A DNA stretch of 64,000 nt, taken from NCBI GenBank assembly GCA_035420085.1, contig DAOLUH010000024.1:1-64000 (forward strand). The letters run 5' to 3'. The notes under the pieces are model-generated. The model saw nothing but the letters and a program-made list of their open reading frames with translations, had not been told where the DNA came from and did not search any database. Made by a program: the position numbers and the translations under genes. Source of the DNA: DSWT01 sp035420085 (GTDB lineage Bacteria > Chloroflexota > Anaerolineae > B4-G1 > SLSP01). This document shows, one piece after another, positions 7,980-16,076 of the stretch. The stretch's first letter is position 1; every line of letters starts with the position of its first letter.

Positions 7980-8477
7980 TTAACCAACTTCAAAGCCTGT
8001 TTCTTGATAATACTGCGCTAACGATGCCGGGAGGTACCCGCGGATGATTTCTGCGCGCGCCAGCACACGGCGCAGCCATTGGGTGCTGAGGTCAGAGGCC
8101 GTGAGCAGCGCATTCGCTTCCTGGAATGTCACCCAGCGCTGCTCTGAGTGTTCGGCGCTGAGACGGATCGCAGCGGTCGCGTCCACCGTGCAGCCATAGA
8201 CGACGCCAAGCAATTCGTTCTCCGGTTCAACTACGCCGCGATAAAAGTGCGTCGTCCCGATGATGAACGCGATGGCAACGTCCACGCCCACTTCCTCGCG
8301 GACTTCGCGGCGCGCCGCCGCCTCGAAGCCTTCGCCCTGATCCACGCGCCCGGTGACACATTCCCATACACCTGGCGCGAAATCCTTGTGCGCCGCCCGG
8401 CGCAGCAGCAGGTAACGCTGTTTTTCCGGGGACCAGAGCACGGCCCCAACGCCGCCGTAGAAACGTCCGATCGTCAT
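7980..8477 (-). CDS. NUDIX hydrolase
   Basis: This 165-aa protein carries a canonical Nudix box, G-x5-E-x7-REVREEVG (GRVDQGEGFEAAARREVREE, about residues 42-61), which binds metal and hydrolyses nucleoside diphosphate-linked substrates. Substrate is unknown; the compact form with little beyond the fold suggests a housecleaning or small-nucleotide hydrolase. Its ATG abuts the stop of the small Cys-rich gene at 8478-8738, so the two may be cotranscribed. Confidence 0.9.
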   Translation of the reverse strand: MTIGRFYGGVGAVLWSPEKQRYLLLRRAAHKDFAPGVWECVTGRVDQGEGFEAAARREVREEVGVDVAIAFIIGTTHFYRGVVEPENELLGVVYGCTVDATAAIRLSAEHSEQRWVTFQEANALLTASDLSTQWLRRVLARAEIIRGYLPASLAQYYQETGFEVG

Positions 8478-8738
8478 TTACTGCGGAATATACCCGCATC
8501 CCTCGCACAGGTACGGATGCGCACAGCACCCGACGACGGTGTACGCATACACCAACGTATGTTCCTGCCCTTCAATCGCGCCGCAAAGCCGGCACTGCCG
8601 CCGCCAGCAGTAGACGGCGTCCGTGCCCAGGTCTACCCACTGATGCACGCAGGTGTCGGCATGAAGCGCCTGATCTGGCATGTGTTCCGCCGCTGTTTTC
8701 ATATCCCGTAGGATACCACGGCTGGCGGGAAAGTCCAT
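8478..8738 (-). CDS. Small Cys-rich (zinc-ribbon-like) hypothetical protein
   Basis: The frame encodes up to 86 aa with nine cysteines, including CWRRQCRLCG and CCAHPYLCEGCGY, spaced like two CxxC zinc knuckles. An alternative start at 8702 (MKTAAEHM) gives 74 aa; neither start has a strong ribosome binding site. It ends next to the NUDIX start and begins next to the isocitrate lyase-family stop codon. Cysteine density and tight packing argue that it is real, but no family is recognised. Confidence 0.45.
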   Translation of the reverse strand: MDFPASRGILRDMKTAAEHMPDQALHADTCVHQWVDLGTDAVYCWRRQCRLCGAIEGQEHTLVYAYTVVGCCAHPYLCEGCGYIPQ

Positions 8739-8740
8739 CC

Positions 8741-9676
8741 TTAACCGACGATTTTTTCACCGCCCTGGTATTTCGTTTCCAAACGCTGCCCGGGCAAATA
8801 GCACGCTTCAAGTGCACGATAGTCTTTCAATCCCACAAAGTCGGTAAATTCCTCGAACGAGGATACCCATTCGGTTTGTCCCGGCAGCGTGCCGGTGGGG
8901 GATTGGCGCAGCGTTGTAAAGAAGTTCATCAGAGCTTTGTGCGCGACCATAATCGCCGCCACCGGAATCGAAACCCGGCCAACGCCCATCTGCGCCAAAA
9001 CCGGCACCGGGACCAGTTCGGTTTTCATGCCGGTGATGGCGTCCATCAGGTTGACCGACAGCGGTCCGTGGATTGCCGCAACAGCCCGCTCTATGTCGGC
9101 TTTGGTCTTGATGCCGTCAATGAAGACGAGGTCGGCGCCGGCATCCAGGTACATGTTGCAGCGGCGGATCGCTTCATCCAGTCCCAATGGCCCAAAGGCA
9201 TCAGTGCGGGCGTTGAGCACGAAATCCTTGTCCAGGCGATCTCGCACATCGGCGCAGGCGCGCACCTTGCCCGCCATTTCTTCCGCCGCAATGACCTCTT
9301 TGCCGGCCATATGCCCGCAACGTTTGGGGAACACCTGGTCCTCGATGTTCATCCCGGCCACGCCCATCACAATCAGCCGTTCTGTGATCCACGCGGCGTT
9401 GAGGGCGTTCCCGCCGCCCGTATCTGCGTCGGCCATCACCGGAATCTGGACAGCCTGGGCGATATTCCAGGTCATATCGAGAATGTCCTTCATCTGCACC
9501 AGGCCAATATCCGGTTTGCCGAGCAGCGACGCCGCCAGCCCGTACCCCGATACCTGAATGGCCTCGAAACCGCAGGCTTCGATGACCAGCGCACTGAGTG
9601 CATCGTAGCAACCTGGCACAACGACGGCGCGTCGTTCCATAATCGCCGCACGCAAAATCTGACTCTTGGTATTCAA
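8741..9676 (-). CDS. Isocitrate lyase/PEP mutase-family enzyme (methylisocitrate lyase-like)
   Basis: I place the start at TTG 9676, 7 nt after a strong AAGGAGG site, giving 311 aa; the frame stays open upstream to about 10060 but that part has no family similarity. The (beta/alpha)8-fold signatures are PGCYDALSALV near residue 22, the metal-binding DADTGGGNA, and the catalytic loop KRCGHMAGKE, which in this superfamily marks C-C lyases (2-methylisocitrate, dimethylmalate) rather than PEP mutases. The product is probably a lyase cleaving a branched tricarboxylate or malate derivative. No prp or other propionate genes are adjacent, so substrate is open. Confidence 0.87.
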   Translation of the reverse strand: MNTKSQILRAAIMERRAVVVPGCYDALSALVIEACGFEAIQVSGYGLAASLLGKPDIGLVQMKDILDMTWNIAQAVQIPVMADADTGGGNALNAAWITERLIVMGVAGMNIEDQVFPKRCGHMAGKEVIAAEEMAGKVRACADVRDRLDKDFVLNARTDAFGPLGLDEAIRRCNMYLDAGADLVFIDGIKTKADIERAVAAIHGPLSVNLMDAITGMKTELVPVPVLAQMGVGRVSIPVAAIMVAHKALMNFFTTLRQSPTGTLPGQTEWVSSFEEFTDFVGLKDYRALEACYLPGQRLETKYQGGEKIVG

Positions 9677-10053
9677 GTTTAGCCTCCTTGCGATAGTCGA
9701 ATCGTTCCACTGAAAATGGCTATTGTGTGTATAGTTTACGTACAAAGCGCCTGCTCCAGCAAGTGACAATCTGCCTTGTAATCTCGAAGCAATTACCTTC
9801 CCCCGTAGAACTATTGCGACCCGCTTGCGCCCCGATTTTATCTGGGGTTTGTCTTCGGAATTCCATTTGCGCCATACCTCTTTCCTCCTATACTTCTCAA
9901 AAGCGTATACATTTCTACCCGCGAGGTTATTTTCGACACACTGGCGTGGCTCGATGCAGCGAACTACCTTCTCGCGGGAGAGCCAAGCCGCTCTGATCTT
10001 GAGGCCATGCAGGCGCGACTGCTTGAGCCAACTGTGAAAGGTTGAACAGCGAT
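9677..10053. other. 377-bp interval with a possible degraded C-terminal coding remnant
   Basis: Between the two divergent genes there is no complete gene. On the plus strand one frame from about 9806 to 10044 is open and its last part reads like protein (REVIFDTLAWLDAANYLLAG then SRSDLEAMQARL), ending in TGA just before the MFS start, but it has no plausible start codon. It may be the tail of a lost gene. No convincing promoter was found. Confidence 0.3.
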
Positions 10054-11352
10054 ATGACAAATTCTAAACAAACACTCGATGCCACCACAATTCAACACCA
10101 AGTTGAGCGGGATTATCGTTGGAATTTCCTGGTCAATGTGCTGGATGGCGCGAGTTTCTGGTTCGGGATAAGTTTTATCTCCGGCACAATCATTCTGCCT
10201 CTGTACGTCAGCCACTTCACTAGCAATCCACTATTGATCGGTCTCATCCCTTTTCTCAATACGGCAGGCCACCTTTTGCCACAGTTATTCGTCGCCAACG
10301 CGGTTGAGCGCGCTCCCAAGAAGAAGTTCTTCCCGGTGACGATCGGTTTCTTTCTCGAACGGGTGCCCATTTTCTTACTGGCGCCGACGGCGTATTTCCT
10401 GGCGACTGGTCGTCCAGCTTTAGCTCTGACGGTTTTCTTTGTGTTATTCGCGTGGCACAAGTTTGGGGCCGGCGTGATCATCGTGGGTTGGCAGGATATG
10501 ATTGCGAAAATCATCCCGCTGGAAAAACGCGGGCGCTTCTTCGGCATCACCAATTTTCTCGGCAACGGCGCCGGCGTTTTGGGAGCGCTGGCTGTCCCCT
10601 TCGTGCTCAACAGATTCGCGTTCCCGTTGGGCTACGTCATTTCTTTCGGGATCGCTGCTGTCCTGATCTTCATATCCTGGATATTTCTCTCGCTCGCGCG
10701 CGAGCCGGCCGTCCACAGCAGCAAGCCGCCCGTTTCGCAGATGGACTATCTACGTTCGCTGCCGCAAATCCTGCGGCGCGACCGCAACTTCCGCCTGTAT
10801 CTGCTGGCGCAGATCGTCTACACGTTCAGCGGGATGGCGACCGGTTTTCTGACGGTCTACGCGGTGCAGACCTGGGCGTTGCCGGACGCGCAAGCCAGCG
10901 GCTTTACGATCGCCTTGCAGGTGGGGTTGGCGCTGGCGAACCTGTTTTTCGGCTTCTTCTCCGACCGCAAAGGCCACAAATTGAGCCTGGAGATCTGCCT
11001 GACGTTGAGCGTCCTGGCGACCGTGTTGGCGATTTTTGCGCCCAGCCCGTGGTGGTTTTTCGTCATCTTTTTCATACGCGGCGCGGTTGACGCCGGCATC
11101 TTTATCTCCGCCATTTCTATCGTCTACGAGTTCACCGATGCGGAAAATCGCCCCACATACATCGGCCTGGCCAACACCATTCCAGGAGTGGCCGGGGCCA
11201 TCGCGCCTTTGATCGGCGGGTGTCTGGCCGGCGCGATGAGTTACCGGGCGATGTTTGTACTCGCGGCGGTTATCGGCGTCATAAGCTGGCTCTTGCTACG
11301 TTTTGCAGTGCATGAGCCGCGCAAACTCAATGTTACAGTACCGGAGGTGTAA
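10054..11352 (+). CDS. MFS transporter
   Basis: A 432-aa, 12-segment major facilitator. I choose ATG 10054 (MTNSKQT) over the in-frame TTG at 10042, which has no room for a ribosome binding site. The cytoplasmic loop after segment 2 is atypical (ERAPKKKF) and a KRGRFFGITNFLGNGAG segment marks the middle loop. Substrate is unknown. The stop is 3 nt before a deaminase gene, so both are cotranscribed; export or import of a nucleoside-like compound is a reasonable guess from that pairing. Confidence 0.85.
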   Translation: MTNSKQTLDATTIQHQVERDYRWNFLVNVLDGASFWFGISFISGTIILPLYVSHFTSNPLLIGLIPFLNTAGHLLPQLFVANAVERAPKKKFFPVTIGFFLERVPIFLLAPTAYFLATGRPALALTVFFVLFAWHKFGAGVIIVGWQDMIAKIIPLEKRGRFFGITNFLGNGAGVLGALAVPFVLNRFAFPLGYVISFGIAAVLIFISWIFLSLAREPAVHSSKPPVSQMDYLRSLPQILRRDRNFRLYLLAQIVYTFSGMATGFLTVYAVQTWALPDAQASGFTIALQVGLALANLFFGFFSDRKGHKLSLEICLTLSVLATVLAIFAPSPWWFFVIFFIRGAVDAGIFISAISIVYEFTDAENRPTYIGLANTIPGVAGAIAPLIGGCLAGAMSYRAMFVLAAVIGVISWLLLRFAVHEPRKLNVTVPEV

Positions 11353-11355
11353 TCT

Positions 11356-11751
11356 ATGTCCACAACATTTGACGAATTGTACGCTTATGCAAAGGCCGTC
11401 CTCAATCCGCGCCGGTTATCGAGCCACGCAGAAGCGGGAGGTGTCGGCGCAGCGCTTCTCGCAGCGAACGGCAAGGTCTATACCGGTGTCTGCATCGACA
11501 CGGGAAGTTCGATGGGGTTTTGCGCGGAGCACGCCGCCGCTGGCAGCATGGTGACCGATGGAGAGAACCATGTGCTGAAAATGGTGGCGGTCCTCTGGAA
11601 TGGCCGCATTATCCCGCCATGCGGACGCTGTCGAGAATTCATCAGCCAGTTGCACGACGAGAACGGAACTGCCGAAGTGATGGTGCGAGAAGACGTGATT
11701 GTCGCGTTGCGGGACTTGCTGCCGTACAGTCCAGAAGAACAAGACAGGTGA
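11356..11751 (+). CDS. Cytidine deaminase-fold enzyme (CDA/blasticidin-S deaminase-like)
   Basis: This 131-aa zinc hydrolase has the two hallmark motifs of the family: FCAEHAA (zinc Cys plus catalytic Glu, about residues 54-60) and PPCGRCREF (two zinc cysteines, about residues 86-94). Family members deaminate cytidine or aminonucleoside antibiotics such as blasticidin S. The PPCGRCREF...LRDLLP layout resembles blasticidin-S deaminases as much as housekeeping Cdd. Tight linkage to an MFS transporter leaves both nucleoside salvage and drug detoxification possible. Confidence 0.85.
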   Translation: MSTTFDELYAYAKAVLNPRRLSSHAEAGGVGAALLAANGKVYTGVCIDTGSSMGFCAEHAAAGSMVTDGENHVLKMVAVLWNGRIIPPCGRCREFISQLHDENGTAEVMVREDVIVALRDLLPYSPEEQDR

Positions 11752-11790
11752 TTATCTGTGTGCGGGACGCCGATACTATTTGCAGTCCCA

Positions 11791-11835
11791 CAAAAAAAAC
11801 ACCGCAGGATCAAGCGCACTTGATCCTGCGGTGTT
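11791..11835 (-). terminator. Rho-independent terminator of the FnIII-repeat gene
   Basis: A perfect stem of about 17 bp (aacaccgcaggatcaag / cttgatcctgcggtgtt, loop cgca) is followed on the minus strand by eight T residues. It lies 17 nt after the stop codon at 11852 and also separates the convergent deaminase gene. Confidence 0.9.
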
Positions 11836-11851
11836 GTAACGGCGGGATAAC

Positions 11852-14800
11852 TCACTTCTTGAAGTTGCGCAGCGCCAGCGGCAGAAAGATGTCGTAAGGA
11901 TACGGATCAATCAACACAGAATCGGTCCACGGGCCGTAGCTGCCGGATTTGTCAATCATCGCCACGCGCCAGTAGTATTGTGTGGCCGTGTATTTTTTCA
12001 GCGGCGTGAATGTGACATTGTTGGTCGTCGCCGAATCGAGCAGCGGCGAGAATTGCGGATTCTGCGCGATTTCGATCCGGTAACTCGCCGCACCGTTCAC
12101 CGGTTGCCAGACAAAAGTGGGGAAGTCTGCGTCCACACCCGTTCCAGGCAGCGGCGAGACGAGTGTGGGGACCGGATATTGCTTGGTGAACATAGCGACG
12201 CTTGAGAAAGGTCCCTCTTTGCTATTGGCATCCACTACCGCCACGCGCCAGTAGTACGTGCCATCGGGGAATGATTTGGTCGGTGTCCAGGTGATAGTAT
12301 CCAGCACAATGTTCTCGATAGGACTGGTGAAGTTAGGATTGTTAGCCACCTGCAAGCGATATTTCACTGCGGTCCAGCCTATCGTGGTCGCATTGCCGGG
12401 AAGCAAAGAAGCGTTCCACCTGAAGGTAGGCGTGCGGTGGACGGCGCCGCCCATCGGCGGTTCGACGAGCGAGGTCTGCGGTAAAGTGACGACAAGGATG
12501 CTGATCGGCGACCATTTCCCCAGGTAGGCCGGGGTGAGCGAGTTTTCAGCGCGCACGCGCCAGTAGTACGTACCGGGAACATAGGCGGTCGGTGGGGTGT
12601 AACTCTCATGATTGACGTCTTGACTCACCAGATTCTGCGAGAATTCCGGGTTGGTGGCGCTCTCGAACTGGTAATTCCCCGCGCCTTCTACGGCGTCCCA
12701 GATGAACCGGGGGGTTGAGTAATTGCCTTCAGTGCGTAGGTTGCCCGGCGTCGGGCCGGCTTTGGTGAGGAGGTGCGGTTCGCTGGGCGGGGCGGGGTAG
12801 TAGACGTTATCGAATTTATGCCGTATCGAGAAGCGCCAATAGAGGGTATTATCTTCGTAAATACTCCGAGTAGTGTAAATGTATTGGAAAAGATCAGGGT
12901 AAGGTTCACAACCGGTGCACTTTGTCTCCAGAGTTTGGAACACACTGGTAAATAGCGGATCGCGGGCCACTTCAACCTTATATCCGGCGACAAGATCCGT
13001 CTTAGGCGATTCGGCGTAGACATAGGGGGAATAGGGTAGTGTAGGACGCTCGCCAGGCAATCCGCCCGTCGGCACAACCAATGTCACGTGATCACCAATT
13101 GTCTTGAACTCGGTCAGAACGCCGGCCGAGGCGCTGTTATCGGGAACCGTATCCGATGCAGTCAAGGCGGAGCCAGACGTTGTGCTAAACAAAGCAACCG
13201 ATAGGGCAAAAGGTTTATCCCCGCGATCAAGGATAGTGCCCTTCGGGACTTTCAATTCCACATAACCGGCGGTCGGGTTGTAATGAAGCGCGCCCCCTAT
13301 TTGCGGGTTGACAAGATTTTTCACTAAGGGATCCCACGAAAGCGTGTTCGTGATCCACGAGTGCAAATAGGCTGTGGTTGTGATAAACCCCGTGTTCTCA
13401 TACATCACGTAAATGGCATATTCTGGCTGGAAATATGAGGACGTTGTCAGCGCCGGACGATTGGCCGGCGCAAAGGTAGCCCCATTGCCGTCTTTCTGAT
13501 TGGTATCCAGGTACAGCCCATACCATACCGTGCTGCCAAGGGTGGGCGTCACGTGAAATCCGATAAACCAGTTGGTGCTATCTTGCGCCATATAAAGCGT
13601 CGTCAATTCTGTTGCGCCCAGGCCATCCACTGCATCCGTCGCCAGCACTGTGTCATACTGCGCCGGCAGAGCGCCCAGGGTGTAAGCATTGACGCCGAAC
13701 CAGCGCGTTTGCATACTGATGATCACGCGCCACACGGCGCTCCAGTCGCCCACGGTATTGTTACCGCTATCCAGACCACGGACACGCCAGAAATAGGTAC
13801 CGATGGGCAGACGAGCGACTGGCGTATGGCGGGTATAGATCGTGCGCGTAAGGTAGGTGGTTGAACTAAAGGCAGGATCGGCGCTGAGTTCAAACTCATA
13901 GCGGACCGCGCCCTGCTGGGGAAGCCATTCAAAATTCGGGGTGACCGCAAATGCCTTCTCGCCGTCTTGAGGGAACTGCAAAGTGGGGGAACTGGTCGCC
14001 GCCGGCGGCGTCTGACGTGCTAGATCAATCTGAGTCAGCCAGGGTTGGTTGTCCAGGCTGTTGGTGAGGATTGTGCCCGCTGCACTATAAGGCGTCACAC
14101 GCCAGTAATAGTTTGTTGCCGCTGTGGGAGTGAAAGGATTACCCTCAGTGGGCGTCGCGCTACAATTTTCGGTCAGGATAGTCCATTCGACCTGACCAGG
14201 GTAGAAGTTTGGATCATCATCCACCTCAAGACGGTAGTAAGCCGCCTCTACCCGTGGATCAGCAGCAGGCACAAGGGTCCGTGACCAGTAGAACGTGGGC
14301 GAATCAACGGTGTAGTCATAGGAGATGGGGATGTCGTAGGGGGAGGCGTAGAATCCAGAGGCAATAAAAGGCGGAGTATAGAAGTAGCGCGGCCAGATGT
14401 TTTCAGGCACAGCGGTATCGTAACGCGGCCTAAAGCTGCCTACCTCGCTGGGCTGGCCCTTATTGCCGGCGTTGTCGTAAGGCGTCACCCGCCAGAACAT
14501 GGTTTGATTCCATTCTTTACCATCCCAATCATCGCGATAATAAAAAGTATTCGCCGTCTCAACTGTCCAATGGATCACAGCGAAACCCGGATCATTGATG
14601 CTGGCCTCAAAGAGATAGCGCTTCGCCTCGCGTACCGGCGTCCAGGTGAATAAAGGCACATTAGTTAATTCATTCGGACGCGGCGTCAGCAGCCGCGGCT
14701 GCTGATACCAGTGCTTGGTGAAATTCCACACGTCGCTGAAGGGGCCTTCCCAGTTCGATCCATAAACAGCGGCGACGCGCCAGTAATAAGTCTGATCGTT

Positions 14801-15721
14801 GGGTATAGAGCCAGGCGGGGTATACGTGGTTTGGGTAGTGTCTACCGACGTTTTAGAAGCAAAACTGGGGTCGGTGCTGTATTGTAATCTGTATTTCACC
14901 GCGCCTTTCACCGCCGTCCAACGGAAAACCGGCGTGTAGACCGGTACAGAACTATTCGCCGGTTCCAATAACTGGGGTATCTGGGCATATCCCACCGTGA
15001 ACTGGCGAACCTCACTCTCCAATCCGTTGTTGCCTGCCGCGTTGCGAGGAACAACACACCAATAATAGTTCCCGTTCGCCAGACGCGTGCTGAGGTTGTA
15101 GGATGTCGCCAGGGTTGCCGGATATGCGGTCAGCGAGCTGCAATTGGCGGTACTGCCAATTTTGAGGATATAATCGGCCGCCCCGACAACCGGCGACCAG
15201 GAAAAGATCGGTTCCTCAAAAAACTCGATGGTCGCGCCGTCCGCTGGCGCAGAAAGGGTCGGCGCGTTGCTGGTAGTACTCCAATTTTTCGTGAACTGTC
15301 GATATTCCGACCAATCGCCGGCCGGCGTCGGCTGTTCCACACGCACTTTCCAACACCAGTTGGTGTTATCGGCAAAAGCAGCATTTGATGTAGGGATATA
15401 CTTTGTATTCGGCGTCACCTGGTCGTAACGAATCGGCGTGCCAAAAGCGCACGAGTCATCGTCAATCTGGATCCGATATTGTGTCGCGCCGGGCACCGGC
15501 TCCCACTCAAAGACAGGGACTGCGGCCGGCGGGTAATTCAGCACAGTCGTCGTGATCATGTTAGCTGGCGCGAGTAGCACAGGCGCGGGCCAAACACTCG
15601 GCGCGGAAGAAAGCGGCGCAGGAAACAGCATCACGCTGCACAACACCAGCGCCGTCACGATCCGCCAGGACAACAAAATGCTCCAGTGAGCGTAAAAGGA
15701 AAAAGGGGCTCTCGCTTTCAT
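11852..15721 (-). CDS. Large secreted FnIII-like repeat protein with a CBM9/DOMON-like domain
   Basis: I start at ATG 15721, 7 nt after a GGAGAA site (a TTG 6 nt upstream is too close to it), giving 1289 aa. A signal peptide or anchor spans about residues 15-40. About ten repeats of 90-100 aa follow, each opening L-x-x-P-x-x-G and containing F-x-W-x-x-V-x-G-A-x-x-Y and YYWRV, the look of FnIII/Ig-like beta-sandwiches. Around residues 672-855 a different block (TRWFGVNAYTLG ... AYLHSWITNTLSW ... LDRGDKPFALSVALF) resembles CBM9/DOMON-type carbohydrate-binding sandwiches. No catalytic motif was seen. Likely an extracellular binding or adhesion protein; own promoter and terminator make it monocistronic. 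Confidence 0.85.
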   Translation of the reverse strand: MKARAPFSFYAHWSILLSWRIVTALVLCSVMLFPAPLSSAPSVWPAPVLLAPANMITTTVLNYPPAAVPVFEWEPVPGATQYRIQIDDDSCAFGTPIRYDQVTPNTKYIPTSNAAFADNTNWCWKVRVEQPTPAGDWSEYRQFTKNWSTTSNAPTLSAPADGATIEFFEEPIFSWSPVVGAADYILKIGSTANCSSLTAYPATLATSYNLSTRLANGNYYWCVVPRNAAGNNGLESEVRQFTVGYAQIPQLLEPANSSVPVYTPVFRWTAVKGAVKYRLQYSTDPSFASKTSVDTTQTTYTPPGSIPNDQTYYWRVAAVYGSNWEGPFSDVWNFTKHWYQQPRLLTPRPNELTNVPLFTWTPVREAKRYLFEASINDPGFAVIHWTVETANTFYYRDDWDGKEWNQTMFWRVTPYDNAGNKGQPSEVGSFRPRYDTAVPENIWPRYFYTPPFIASGFYASPYDIPISYDYTVDSPTFYWSRTLVPAADPRVEAAYYRLEVDDDPNFYPGQVEWTILTENCSATPTEGNPFTPTAATNYYWRVTPYSAAGTILTNSLDNQPWLTQIDLARQTPPAATSSPTLQFPQDGEKAFAVTPNFEWLPQQGAVRYEFELSADPAFSSTTYLTRTIYTRHTPVARLPIGTYFWRVRGLDSGNNTVGDWSAVWRVIISMQTRWFGVNAYTLGALPAQYDTVLATDAVDGLGATELTTLYMAQDSTNWFIGFHVTPTLGSTVWYGLYLDTNQKDGNGATFAPANRPALTTSSYFQPEYAIYVMYENTGFITTTAYLHSWITNTLSWDPLVKNLVNPQIGGALHYNPTAGYVELKVPKGTILDRGDKPFALSVALFSTTSGSALTASDTVPDNSASAGVLTEFKTIGDHVTLVVPTGGLPGERPTLPYSPYVYAESPKTDLVAGYKVEVARDPLFTSVFQTLETKCTGCEPYPDLFQYIYTTRSIYEDNTLYWRFSIRHKFDNVYYPAPPSEPHLLTKAGPTPGNLRTEGNYSTPRFIWDAVEGAGNYQFESATNPEFSQNLVSQDVNHESYTPPTAYVPGTYYWRVRAENSLTPAYLGKWSPISILVVTLPQTSLVEPPMGGAVHRTPTFRWNASLLPGNATTIGWTAVKYRLQVANNPNFTSPIENIVLDTITWTPTKSFPDGTYYWRVAVVDANSKEGPFSSVAMFTKQYPVPTLVSPLPGTGVDADFPTFVWQPVNGAASYRIEIAQNPQFSPLLDSATTNNVTFTPLKKYTATQYYWRVAMIDKSGSYGPWTDSVLIDPYPYDIFLPLALRNFKK

Positions 15722-15765
15722 CGTCAATTCTCCTTCCCCGAATGGTTTTTCACACTTCCAACCTC

Positions 15766-15793
15766 ATTATAGAAGTTGAAACATTCGTGTCAA
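15766..15793 (-). promoter_or_regulatory. Promoter of the FnIII-repeat gene
   Basis: Minus-strand TTGACA (15788-15793) and TATAAT (15766-15771) with a 16-bp spacer, about 45 bp upstream of the start codon. Confidence 0.85.
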
Positions 15794-15816
15794 TTCAGTT
15801 ACCGGACAAATTGCAC

Positions 15817-15845
15817 TTGACATCCATACGAAAAATCCGTACAAT
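15817..15845 (+). promoter_or_regulatory. Promoter of the baeRF gene
   Basis: Plus-strand TTGACA (15817-15822), exactly 17 bp, then TACAAT (15840-15845). It is divergent from the neighbouring promoter with 23 bp between the two -35 boxes, and gives a leader of about 225 nt before the release factor gene. Confidence 0.85.
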
Positions 15846-15919
15846 GAAGATGAAATTTCCAACCGAGCGTGGGGTTATGCAAAAATGTGAAGCATATTCC
15901 ACTACCAATACGAATAACA

Positions 15920-15957
15920 GCACTGCGGGCCATCTGAAAGGATGTCACCCGCAGTGC
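15920..15957 (+). promoter_or_regulatory. Leader hairpin and orphan Shine-Dalgarno upstream of baeRF
   Basis: A 10-bp stem gcactgcggg / cccgcagtgc encloses a second small stem ccatc/gatg. No T-run follows, so it is not a simple terminator. About 30 nt downstream (15989-15999) lies AAGGAGGTGAT, an extended match to the anti-Shine-Dalgarno sequence, with no ATG at proper distance; only a CTG (16003) sits 7 nt after it. This looks like a structured, possibly translated leader. Confidence 0.5.
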
Positions 15958-16076
15958 GCGTTTATAATCCCGCGTCTACTTCATTCATAAGGAGGTGATT
16001 TTCTGGCTATTTCAACGTGTTGTTATGGAGCGCCCAAGAACCACTATACCAATCCATTGGGAGAAAGGAAAAGACG

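Noticed and set aside
9677..10060. 128-residue N-terminal extension of the isocitrate lyase-family protein
   Set aside because: The extension has no family similarity and a strong ribosome binding site precedes the TTG at 9676.
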